From assembly GCA_963712065.1 (NCBI GenBank), contig CAVQGM010000002.1, positions 496,001-560,000 of the forward strand: DNA of 64,000 nt, given 5' to 3'. The position numbers and the translations under genes are program-made. Shown here piece after piece: positions 33,050 through 40,978 of this stretch. The notes beneath the pieces were generated by a model. It did no database searches, had not been told where the DNA came from, and saw only the letters and a list, made by a program, of their open reading frames with translations. The stretch's first letter is position 1. Every line of letters starts with the position of its first letter. Source of the stretch: CAVQGM01 sp963712065 (GTDB taxonomy: Bacteria; Actinomycetota; Acidimicrobiia; Acidimicrobiales; Acidimicrobilacustridaceae).

Positions 33050-33736
33050 GTGCGGGCCATCGCCCCGCCCGCCGCCCCTGCGTCGCTCCGCATCGTCCTG
33101 TTCGACCTCGACGGCACCCTCACCGACCCTCGCGTCGGGATGCGGGCTGCGTTCGCCCACGGCCTTGCCGCCGTCGGCATCGAGGTCGCTGCCGACGAAG
33201 GGCTGGACGGGCTCATCGGACCGCCGGTGCAGGACGGCCTCGCCCTTCGGTTCGGACTGACCGAGCCGTCGCTGTCGGTCGCCATCGCCGCCTTCCGCGC
33301 CTACCTCTGGGAGGGGGGTGCGTTCGAGAGCGAGGTGATCCCGGGGATGCCCGAGCTGGTGACCGAGCTGGCGGCGTCGGGTGTCGGCGTCGGCGTCGCG
33401 ACCTCGAAGCCGACCGACTTGGCGACGGTGATCCTCGAGCACTTCGACCTGCTGGGCTCGATCGACTTCGTCGGCGGCGCCGAGCCAGACGGGTCACGCC
33501 GCCACAAGCGCGACGTGATCGTCCACGTCCTCGTCGGGCTCGGCGTGCCGTCCGGGCCCGAGGTGGCGATGGTGGGGGATCGAGAGCACGACGTCATCGG
33601 GGCTCGCCTCGCCGGCGTCACCGGCATCGGGGTGCTGTGGGGGTTCGGGTCGAGGGACGAGCTGGTCGAGGCCGGCGCCGCTGCCGTGGCAGCGACGGTC
33701 GACGACCTGCGAGAGGTGCTGCTCGATGGGGCTTGA
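33050..33736 (+). CDS. HAD-family phosphatase (phosphoglycolate phosphatase-like)
   Basis: A 228-residue HAD hydrolase with a GTG start 12 bp after the patatin gene. Motif I is VLFDLDGTLTD near residue 17, motif II VATSKP near residue 120, and motif IV VGDREHDVIGA near residue 177 with the lysine in RRHKRD. The cap domain between motifs I and II is the alpha-helical C1 type of Gph/YieH enzymes. It dephosphorylates a small metabolite, but the specific one is not determinable. Confidence 0.85.
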   Translation: MRAIAPPAAPASLRIVLFDLDGTLTDPRVGMRAAFAHGLAAVGIEVAADEGLDGLIGPPVQDGLALRFGLTEPSLSVAIAAFRAYLWEGGAFESEVIPGMPELVTELAASGVGVGVATSKPTDLATVILEHFDLLGSIDFVGGAEPDGSRRHKRDVIVHVLVGLGVPSGPEVAMVGDREHDVIGARLAGVTGIGVLWGFGSRDELVEAGAAAVAATVDDLREVLLDGA

Positions 33737-33801
33737 GAGCGAGTGGACGGGTCCGTCGGCGGGGGTTGTGGCGGTGCGTCGGTTCGAATAGCTTTACGTT
33801 T

Positions 33802-34047
33802 GTGAAGATAGTAAGGAATCGACGACGGGGGGCGTCTCGGATCAGTGCGAAGCACCAGATCACCATCCCCGTCGCCGCGCTCCGAGCCGCCGGCCTCGAG
33901 GTCGGTGACCGCGTCGTGGCGCGGGTGGCGGGTCCCGGCCGCATCGTCCTCGACCGCGAGGATGACATCGTGGCCCGGCTGGCCGGCGCCCTCACCGACG
34001 TCTACGAGCCGGACGAGCTGTCCCGCCTCCGGGACGAATGGGACTGA
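33802..34047 (+). CDS. vapB: AbrB/MazE-type antitoxin of a VapBC pair
   Basis: 81 residues from GTG 33802. A SpoVT/AbrB swapped-hairpin DNA-binding domain (SRISAKHQITIPVAALRAAGLEVGDRVVAR, i.e. the KHQITIP core) covers residues 10-45. A short C-terminal tail (ALTDVYEPDELSRLRDEWD) should wrap the toxin. TAGCTT lies 7 nt before the GTG, a probable leaderless promoter, and the gene overlaps vapC by 10 bp. Antitoxins of this kind repress their own promoter. The region just upstream (33781-33815) is locally AT-rich. Confidence 0.85.
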   Translation: MKIVRNRRRGASRISAKHQITIPVAALRAAGLEVGDRVVARVAGPGRIVLDREDDIVARLAGALTDVYEPDELSRLRDEWD

Positions 34048-34451
34048 CCGTCTTCGACGCCGGTGTGCTCATCGGCTTCCTCGACCGCCGCGACGGCCAT
34101 CACGTGGAGGCGCGTCAGGCGCTGGCAGACGCAGTCGAGCGGGGGGACCGGCTGGTGTTGCCCGCCTCCGCCTACGCGGAAACGATCGTCGCACCTTCTC
34201 GGAAGGGGGTCGAGGCGGTCGACACCGTGCGGCAGCTGATCGACCGGACGCCGATCGACGTGGTGCCGCTCGACCGCGACATCGCCGAAGCCGGTGCCAC
34301 ATTCCGCGCCCAGCACGCGGGACTGAAGCTGCCCGACGCCCTCGTCATCGCGACCGCCGCCATCCTCGATGCCGACGAGCTCGTGACCACCGACCGGCGA
34401 TGGCCCTCGCGCGCCAACCTCGGCCTGTCGGCCGACATCACCGTGCTCTGA
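34038..34451 (+). CDS. vapC: PIN-domain ribonuclease toxin VapC
   Basis: A 137-residue PIN-domain protein overlapping the antitoxin gene by 10 bp. The conserved acidic residues are visible: TVFDAGVLIGFLD (D7), YAETIVA (E48), KLPDALVIATA (D98) and TTDRRW (D116). VapC toxins cleave specific tRNAs or rRNA in a Mg-dependent manner until bound by VapB. All four acidic positions are present, so the toxin is probably active. It is the only toxin-antitoxin pair seen in the window. Confidence 0.87.
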   Translation: MGLTVFDAGVLIGFLDRRDGHHVEARQALADAVERGDRLVLPASAYAETIVAPSRKGVEAVDTVRQLIDRTPIDVVPLDRDIAEAGATFRAQHAGLKLPDALVIATAAILDADELVTTDRRWPSRANLGLSADITVL

Positions 34452-34455
34452 CCGC

Positions 34456-35472
34456 TCAGCCCGCCTTGAGGGCGGCGATCACCGGGAGCCAGGTGTCGGG
34501 CGAGCTCTCGTAGGGGGCGTAGAACGAGATGCGGTCGACCAGGTCGGCGTAGCGACCGAGCAGCTCCGGGGCGAGCTTCGACGGCTCGGCCACCACCGCG
34601 AACGTGTGGAGCACCTCGTCGTCGATCAGCTCACCCATCTGGGCCCACTCGCCCTGCTTGGAGAGGGCGTTGAGCTCATCCTGCAGCGCGCCCCAGCCGT
34701 GCAGCTCGAGCACCGGCCGGTAGGCCGGCGTCGACCCGTAGAACGCGATCTGGCGACGGACGCCCTTGGCCGACTCGGCCATCTCCTCCTCGGTCTCGCC
34801 GGTGACGACGAACGAGGGGAGCGACAGCTCGAGGTCGCTCCGGGTGCGCCCGCTCTTGCCGAGACCCCGCTCGAGCGCGGGCAGCGTGATCTCTCGCAGG
34901 TAGCGCTCGGTGGTGAAGCCGTGGCAGAGCATGCCGTCGCACGTCTCGCCGACGACCTCGGTCATCCTCTCGCCGACGGCGGCGAGGAAGACCTTGGGCA
35001 CGCCGTACGGGTTGGGGCCCGGATCGAAGAACGGCGTCATCAGCGTGTGGGTGTAGAAGTCGCCCCGGAAGTCGAGCTTGGTGCCCTCGTTCCACGCCGC
35101 CCAGATGGCCCGCATGGCGAGGACGAACTCGCGCATGCGCGCCGCCGGCTGCGACCACGGCATCGAGAAGCGCTTGGTGATGTGGGGCTTGATCTGGCTG
35201 CCGAGGCCCAGCAGGAAGCGGCCCTTCGAGTAGATCTGCAGGTCGTACGCGGTGTTGGCCAGCGTCATCGGGCTGCGGGCGAAGGCGACGGCGATACCGG
35301 TGCCGAGCTGGATCCGTTCGGTGTGCTCGGCGGCGAGGAGCAGCGGGAGGAACGGGTCGTGGCTCGTCTCCGCCGTCCAGAACCCGTCGTAGCCGGCGCC
35401 CTCGCCATCCTGCGCCGTGCGGACGATGTCGCCGAGCTCGAGGGTGAGGCCCATGCCTCCGTCGACCTTCAT
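34456..35472 (-). CDS. F420-dependent LLM-class oxidoreductase (TIGR03617-like)
   Basis: 338 residues from ATG 35472 (MKVDGGMGLTLELGD), with GGGGAGG upstream. A luciferase-like TIM barrel with GYDGFWTAETSHDPF, ERIQLGTGIAVAFARSPMTLANTAYDLQ (the GTGIAVAFARSP core) and GRFLLGLGSQIKPHI. This subfamily binds coenzyme F420 and is expanded in mycobacteria and Acidimicrobiia. The substrate is unknown. It is convergent with vapC (4 bp between stops) and divergent from the ABC transporter operon. Confidence 0.85.
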   Translation of the reverse strand: MKVDGGMGLTLELGDIVRTAQDGEGAGYDGFWTAETSHDPFLPLLLAAEHTERIQLGTGIAVAFARSPMTLANTAYDLQIYSKGRFLLGLGSQIKPHITKRFSMPWSQPAARMREFVLAMRAIWAAWNEGTKLDFRGDFYTHTLMTPFFDPGPNPYGVPKVFLAAVGERMTEVVGETCDGMLCHGFTTERYLREITLPALERGLGKSGRTRSDLELSLPSFVVTGETEEEMAESAKGVRRQIAFYGSTPAYRPVLELHGWGALQDELNALSKQGEWAQMGELIDDEVLHTFAVVAEPSKLAPELLGRYADLVDRISFYAPYESSPDTWLPVIAALKAG

Positions 35473-35691
35473 GGAAACGGCCTCCCCTTCCGGCGCCCGA
35501 CCCCTCGGGCGCGATCGACCGGCACCGTAGTCGGGAAGGGGGGGCGAGCCGGTTGGTGGTGTGACCTCCTGCACAGCGCGGGGGGTCGCGCCTGACTACC
35601 CTGACGCCGAAGCCAACCACCAACGCACCACTTCACCGATGGGGGAACGGCCTTCGGGCCGCATCGGGCGGAGCGAGGGGGGAACCGGGGC

Positions 35692-37917
35692 ATGGCCAAG
35701 GCGCGCGTGATGGAGGACGCCCGGGTCCGGCGCGCGCTCCAGGTCGTCGGGCCGGCCGCCGCCATCCTCGCCCTGCAGGTCGTGGCGTTCCCGATGCCCG
35801 CAGGCGTCTACCTGCTCGGCGTGATCATCGGGCTCCTCGGCGCCCTCGTGGCCGTGGGCATGGCCCTGATCTACCGGGCCAACCGCATCCTCAACTTCGC
35901 CCAGAGCGACCTCGGGGCCGTACCCACCGTGCTGGTCGTGTACCTGGTGGCCTTCAGCGGTCTCAACTACTTCCTCTCGGTCACCCTCGGCATCCTCGCC
36001 GCCATCACCCTCGGCGCGGTCATCGAGATGCTGATCATCCGCCGCTTCTTCCGCGCCTCCCGGCTGATCCTGACCGTCGTCACCATCGGGCTCTCGCAGC
36101 TGCTCACCGTCGCCGCCCTCGTGCTCCCGAGCGTTTGGGACCGTCAGGCGTCGACCCAGCAGATCGACGTGCCGTTCTCGTCGTCGTTCACGGTCGACCC
36201 GATCGTGTTCAACGCCGACCACCTCGTGGCGCTCGTCGTCGCGCCGCTCGCCCTCGTCGCCGTCGCCGTGTTCCTCCGCTCGACCGCCTACGGCATCGCC
36301 GTGCGGGCCAGCGCCGAGCGGGCCGACCGGGCGTCACTGCTCGGCATCCCCGTGCGCCGGCTGCAGACGCTGGTGTGGGCCATCGCCGCTCTCCTGTCGT
36401 TCATCGGCCTGTTCCTCAAGGCCGGCATCGTCGGTCTGCCGGTGATCACCGGGCTGACCGTCGGCGCGTTGCTGTTCGCCCTGACCGCGCTGATGCTCGG
36501 CCGACTCACCGATCTGCCGGCCATCGCCCTCGCTGCCGTGGCCCTCGGGGTGCTCGAGCAGGGCGTCGTGTGGAACAACCCCCGCAACCCGGAGCTGATC
36601 TACCCGGTGCTCGCCGCGGTGATCCTCGTCGGGCTGGTCGTGCGGCGGCGGGGCGTCGCCCGCACCGAGCACGACGGGGCGTCGAGCTGGCAGTCGGCCG
36701 ACGAGGTCCGCCCCATCCCGCGAGAGCTGCGCCGTCAGCCGGAGGTGCGGGCCGTCCTGTGGGGCGGGGGCACCGCCATCGCCGCCGCGGTGCTCGCCCT
36801 GCCGCTGTGGTTGGGGCCGGGCGACACCCTCAAGGCGTCGGCCGTGGCCGTGTTCGCGCTGATCGCCCTCTCGATCATCGTGCTCACGGGCTGGGCCGGG
36901 CAGGTCTCGCTCGGGCAGATGTCGTTCGCCGCCGTCGGCGGCGCGGTCGGGGGCTACGTGACCTCGGAGTGGGGGCTCGACCTCGCCATCGCCCTGGTCG
37001 TCGCGGGTGTGGTCGGGTCGCTCGTCGCCGTCGTCGTCGGGCTCCCCGCCCTCCGGCTGCGGGGCCTCTTCCTCGCCGTGACCACCCTCGCCTTCGCCAT
37101 GGCCACGTCGACCTGGCTCCTGAACGACAAGCACTTCGACTGGGTGCCGAACGAGCGCATCGAGCGCGACGTCATCTTCGGGGCGATCGACATCTCCTCG
37201 CAGCGGGCGATGTACTGGCTCTGCGTGGCGTGTCTCGGGCTGGCGCTGCTCGCCGTACGGGGCATCCGCCACAGCCGCACCGGCCGGGTGCTGCTCTCCC
37301 AGCGCGAGAACGAGCGGGGGGCTCAGGCCTTCGGCGTCAACGTGACCCGGGCCAAGCTCACCGCGTTCGCGCTGTCCGGCTTCCTCGCCGCCTTCGCCGG
37401 CTGCCTGCTCGTCCACCTCCAGCAGCAGTTCAGCGGCCTGCTGTTCGCGCCGGCCGAGAGCTTCAACGTGTTCACCTCGGCGGTGGTCGGCGGCCTCGGC
37501 TCGCTGTCGGGCGCCGTGCTGGGCGCGCTCTACCTGCAGGGGGGGCAGTGGTTCCTTCCCGGCGAGTGGCAGCTCCTCCCGTCGGCGCTCGGTGTGCTCG
37601 TGGTGCTGATGGTCCTGCCCGGCGGGCTCGGCGGGCTCGTGTTCCGACTCCGGGACCACTGGCTCCGGTCCGTCGCCCGACGCAACGGGATCATCGTGCC
37701 GAGCCTGTTGGCCGATGTCCGCCAGGAGCCCGAGCCGCTGGTGCACGCCGAGGAAGCGGTCGAGCACCACGAGGCCGAGGTCGCCGTCGCGACGGCGGTC
37801 CCCACCGACGGCCCCGACCCGCCCCCGGACGGCAGCGGCCTGGACGGGGCCGCCGCGGACGGGGCCGCCGCGGCGTCCACCGAGGCGACCGGCGCGACCG
37901 CCGGGAGCACCCCGTGA
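35692..37917 (+). CDS. Branched-chain amino acid-type ABC permease, LivH-LivM fusion
   Basis: A 741-residue protein. Residues about 30-315 are a LivH-type permease (GMALIYRANRILNFAQSDLGA, GITGLTVGAL-like segments). Residues about 350-655 are a LivM-type permease (LTGWAGQVSLGQMSFAAVGG, GLPALRLRGLFLAVTTLAFA, ENERGAQAFGVN). Both halves have multiple membrane helices, so one polypeptide supplies the whole membrane channel. An Ala/Glu-rich cytoplasmic tail of about 60 residues ends in short GAAADGAAAAS repeats. It overlaps the next gene by GTGA, indicating coupled translation. Confidence 0.9.
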   Translation: MAKARVMEDARVRRALQVVGPAAAILALQVVAFPMPAGVYLLGVIIGLLGALVAVGMALIYRANRILNFAQSDLGAVPTVLVVYLVAFSGLNYFLSVTLGILAAITLGAVIEMLIIRRFFRASRLILTVVTIGLSQLLTVAALVLPSVWDRQASTQQIDVPFSSSFTVDPIVFNADHLVALVVAPLALVAVAVFLRSTAYGIAVRASAERADRASLLGIPVRRLQTLVWAIAALLSFIGLFLKAGIVGLPVITGLTVGALLFALTALMLGRLTDLPAIALAAVALGVLEQGVVWNNPRNPELIYPVLAAVILVGLVVRRRGVARTEHDGASSWQSADEVRPIPRELRRQPEVRAVLWGGGTAIAAAVLALPLWLGPGDTLKASAVAVFALIALSIIVLTGWAGQVSLGQMSFAAVGGAVGGYVTSEWGLDLAIALVVAGVVGSLVAVVVGLPALRLRGLFLAVTTLAFAMATSTWLLNDKHFDWVPNERIERDVIFGAIDISSQRAMYWLCVACLGLALLAVRGIRHSRTGRVLLSQRENERGAQAFGVNVTRAKLTAFALSGFLAAFAGCLLVHLQQQFSGLLFAPAESFNVFTSAVVGGLGSLSGAVLGALYLQGGQWFLPGEWQLLPSALGVLVVLMVLPGGLGGLVFRLRDHWLRSVARRNGIIVPSLLADVRQEPEPLVHAEEAVEHHEAEVAVATAVPTDGPDPPPDGSGLDGAAADGAAAASTEATGATAGSTP

Positions 37918-40900
37918 TCCCCGTCGCCCCCGTCGAACCCCTGGGCGAGGGCAACGGGTTCCAGCGGTTCCTCGCCGGGGCCCGCCATCCGATCCGCCAC
38001 GTCCGCGACCTCACCGGCGGCCTGCCCGTCTACCCGCTCGCCATCCTGTTCGCCCTCAACACCGTCGACGAGCTCGACCGCACCGCCTTCGGGGTGCTGC
38101 TGCCCAACATCCAGGACGCCTTCGGGCTCGACCTCGCCGGCATCCTCACCGTGGTCGCCATCGTGTCGGCGGTCGCCCTGGTGCTGCAGATACCGATCGC
38201 CCACATGGCCGACCGGCGCAACCGCGTCCACCTCGCCCTCCTCGGTGCCGTCGTGTGGTCGGTGTTCTCGTTCGGCACCGGCCTCGCCGTCGCGGTGTGG
38301 ATGCTCTACGTCACCCGCATCGGCTCCGGCCTGGGCCGGGCGGTGGTCGATCCGACCCACAACGGGCTCCTGGCCGACTACTACCCGGCCGAGCAGCGAC
38401 CACGGGTCTTCTCCTTCCACCGCGCCGGCAACGCCGTCGGCCAGTTCCTCGGGCCGCTCCTCGGCGGCCTCATCGCCGCCTGGCTCGGATGGCGCTGGCC
38501 GTTCTTCCTGTTCGCCATCCCCACGCTCGTCATCGTGGTCCTCGGCCTCAGGATGACCGAACCGGCGCGAGGTGCCCACGAGCGCCGGGCCATGGGTGCC
38601 TCCGAGGACGCCATCGCCACCGAGGAGCCCCCGCCGTCGTTCGCCGAGGGCTGGCGGATGGTCAACAAGGTCGAGAGCCTGCGCCGGATCTTCTACGCCC
38701 TCCCGTTCCTCGCCGCCGCCCTCATCGGCTTCACCGCCCTCGCCTCGCTGAAGTACGAGTCGCTCGGGCTCGACGAAGCCGGTCGCGGGTTCGCCGCCGC
38801 TGCCGCCGAGCCGTTCGCCCTGCTCGGCCTCTACCTCGGGGCCCGCATCGGCACCCGCCTCATCCAGCGCGACCCGGGGCTCGTGCTGCGGTTCATCGCC
38901 GTCGTCGCCTTCGTGGCGTCGGGCCTGGCCGCGCTGTTCGCCTTCTCCCCGAACGTCGGCGTGGCCATCGGCGCCAACATCGGCATCGCCATCAGTCTCG
39001 CCATCGTCGGGCCCGGCACGCTCGCCGCCCTGTCGCTGGCCATCCCGGCCCGGGCCCGGTCGCTCGGGTTCTCGATGGGCTCGCTGTGGGTCCTGCCCGG
39101 GCTGATCGTCCTCCCGATCATCGGCGGGATCGGCGACGCCGTCGGCATCTCGTGGGGGATGGCCCTCATGACCCCGGTGTTCCTCGTCGGGGGGCTGATC
39201 ATCGCCAGCGCCGGCAACGTGGTCGGTCGGGACATCACCCAGGTCTGGACCGCGGCGGCAGCCCGGGCGGAGGTCCTGTTCGACCGACGCCAGGGCAGGG
39301 TCAAACTGCTGCTGGCCCGGGGCCTCGACGTGCGCTATGGCGACGTGCAGGTGCTGTTCGACGTCGACTTCGAGATCGACGAGGGCGAGATCGTCGCGCT
39401 GCTCGGCACCAACGGGGCCGGCAAGTCGACGCTGCTCAAGGCGATCTGCGGGGTCGTCGAGGCCGACAAGGGGGCGGTGATCTTCGACGGGCTCGACGTC
39501 ACCCACGCACCGCCCGACGAGATCGCGGCCAAGGGCATCACCATGGTGCCGGGCGGGCAGGGGGTGTTCCCGTCGCTCACGGTGTCGGAGAACCTCACGT
39601 GCGCCGGGTGGCTCGACCGCCGCAAGCCCGCCGAGGCCAAGGCGAGGGTCGAGGAGGTCCTCGAGACCTTCCCCGTCCTGCGTGCCCGGCTCGGCGAACC
39701 CGCCGCCAACCTGTCCGGTGGCCAGCAGCAGATGCTGGCCCTCGGCATGGCGTTCCTCGCCCGCCCCCGCCTGCTGATGATCGACGAGCTCTCGCTCGGG
39801 CTCGCGCCCGTCGTGGTCGAGCAGTTGCTGCCGATCGTGCGGGCCATGCGGGACCAGGGCACGACGGTGATCCTCGTCGAGCAGTCGGTGAACGTCGCGC
39901 TCACGGTCGCCGAGACCGCCTACTTCATGGAGAAGGGCGAGATCCGGTTCCACGGCCCCACCGCCGAGCTGCTCGAACGGCCCGACGTGTTGCGCTCGGT
40001 CTTCCTCGAGGGCGCGGCCAAGGGGATGTCGGTCGCCGGGAACGGCAGCGGCAGCGGTCCGGGGACCCGTTCTGGTGTGGGATCCGGTCGCCATGGCGAC
40101 CGGATCCCACACCAGAACCGGGGAGGGGGTGCCGCAGACGGGGTCGCAGCGGCCGAGACGCCCGCCCTCGAGGTCGTGGGGCTGTCGGTGGGCTTCGGTG
40201 GCATCCGCGCCGTCGACGACGTCTCCCTGAGCGTCGCCCCCGGCGAGATCCTCGGCCTGATCGGCCCCAACGGGGCCGGCAAGACCACGCTGTTCGACCT
40301 CGTGTCCGGCTTCCTCCGGGCGTCGGACGGGCAGGTCCTCCTCGGTGGCGTGGACGTGACCCGCCTCGGCCCCGACGCTCGGGCCCGGCGCGGCCTCGGG
40401 CGGTCGTTCCAGGACGCCCGCCTGTTCCCGTCGATGACCGTCGAGGAGGCGATGGCCGTCTCCCTCGAGCGCTTCGTCGAGGTGCGCGACCCGTTCAACG
40501 CCGCGCTGCGGATGCCCGCCCACCAGGACAGCGAGGCCCGGGTGAAGGCGCGGGTCGACGAGCTGATCGAGCTGCTGGGCATCGAGTCGTTCCGCGCCAA
40601 GTTCGTCCGTGAGCTCTCGACCGGCTCGCGGCGGGTCGTCGACCTGGCCTGCGTCGTCGCCCACCGACCGAGCGTCGTGCTGCTCGACGAGCCGTCGAGC
40701 GGCATCGCCCAACGCGAGGCCGAGGCGCTCGCCCCGCTCATGCTCCGCATCCGCGAGTCGTTGGGCGCGAGCCTGCTCGTCATCGAGCACGACATGCCCC
40801 TCGTCACCGCGGTCGCCGACCGCATGGTGGCGCTGGACCAGGGACGGGTCATCGCCGAGGGCCCGTCCGACGAGGTGCTCGTGCACCCGGACGTCGTGAC

Positions 40901-40961
40901 GTCCTACCTCGGCAACACACACGAGGTCATCGCCCGCTCTGGTGCCACGAGCGGGAGCTGA
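37914..40961 (+). CDS. MFS - LivF - LivG triple fusion protein
   Basis: 1015 residues from GTG 37914. Residues about 35-440 are a major facilitator domain (AHMADRRNRVHLALLGA between helices 2 and 3; about 12 hydrophobic segments). Residues about 465-700 are a LivF-type ATPase (GTNGAGKST, LSGGQQQM, LLMIDELSLGLAP). A Gly/Ser linker holds a 50-bp palindromic repeat. Residues about 750-1010 are a LivG-type ATPase (GPNGAGKTT, LSTGSRRVVDLA, VVLLDEPSSG). With LivHM and the downstream binding protein this makes an ABC importer with an extra MFS module. The frame is open throughout, with no internal stop. The MFS role is unknown. Confidence 0.88.
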   Translation: MIPVAPVEPLGEGNGFQRFLAGARHPIRHVRDLTGGLPVYPLAILFALNTVDELDRTAFGVLLPNIQDAFGLDLAGILTVVAIVSAVALVLQIPIAHMADRRNRVHLALLGAVVWSVFSFGTGLAVAVWMLYVTRIGSGLGRAVVDPTHNGLLADYYPAEQRPRVFSFHRAGNAVGQFLGPLLGGLIAAWLGWRWPFFLFAIPTLVIVVLGLRMTEPARGAHERRAMGASEDAIATEEPPPSFAEGWRMVNKVESLRRIFYALPFLAAALIGFTALASLKYESLGLDEAGRGFAAAAAEPFALLGLYLGARIGTRLIQRDPGLVLRFIAVVAFVASGLAALFAFSPNVGVAIGANIGIAISLAIVGPGTLAALSLAIPARARSLGFSMGSLWVLPGLIVLPIIGGIGDAVGISWGMALMTPVFLVGGLIIASAGNVVGRDITQVWTAAAARAEVLFDRRQGRVKLLLARGLDVRYGDVQVLFDVDFEIDEGEIVALLGTNGAGKSTLLKAICGVVEADKGAVIFDGLDVTHAPPDEIAAKGITMVPGGQGVFPSLTVSENLTCAGWLDRRKPAEAKARVEEVLETFPVLRARLGEPAANLSGGQQQMLALGMAFLARPRLLMIDELSLGLAPVVVEQLLPIVRAMRDQGTTVILVEQSVNVALTVAETAYFMEKGEIRFHGPTAELLERPDVLRSVFLEGAAKGMSVAGNGSGSGPGTRSGVGSGRHGDRIPHQNRGGGAADGVAAAETPALEVVGLSVGFGGIRAVDDVSLSVAPGEILGLIGPNGAGKTTLFDLVSGFLRASDGQVLLGGVDVTRLGPDARARRGLGRSFQDARLFPSMTVEEAMAVSLERFVEVRDPFNAALRMPAHQDSEARVKARVDELIELLGIESFRAKFVRELSTGSRRVVDLACVVAHRPSVVLLDEPSSGIAQREAEALAPLMLRIRESLGASLLVIEHDMPLVTAVADRMVALDQGRVIAEGPSDEVLVHPDVVTSYLGNTHEVIARSGATSGS
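40069..40118. repeat. Dispersed palindromic repeat, family B copy 1 (inside coding sequence)
   Basis: A perfect palindrome of 24-bp arms around AT; the outer half begins GTTCTGGTGTGGGATCCGG. It lies entirely in the linker between the LivF and LivG domains, encoding about RSGVGSGRHGDRIPHQN. A diverged copy sits between lepA and hrcA at 52.6 kb. Confidence 0.9.
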
Positions 40962-40978
40962 CGACAAGGGGGGATCCA

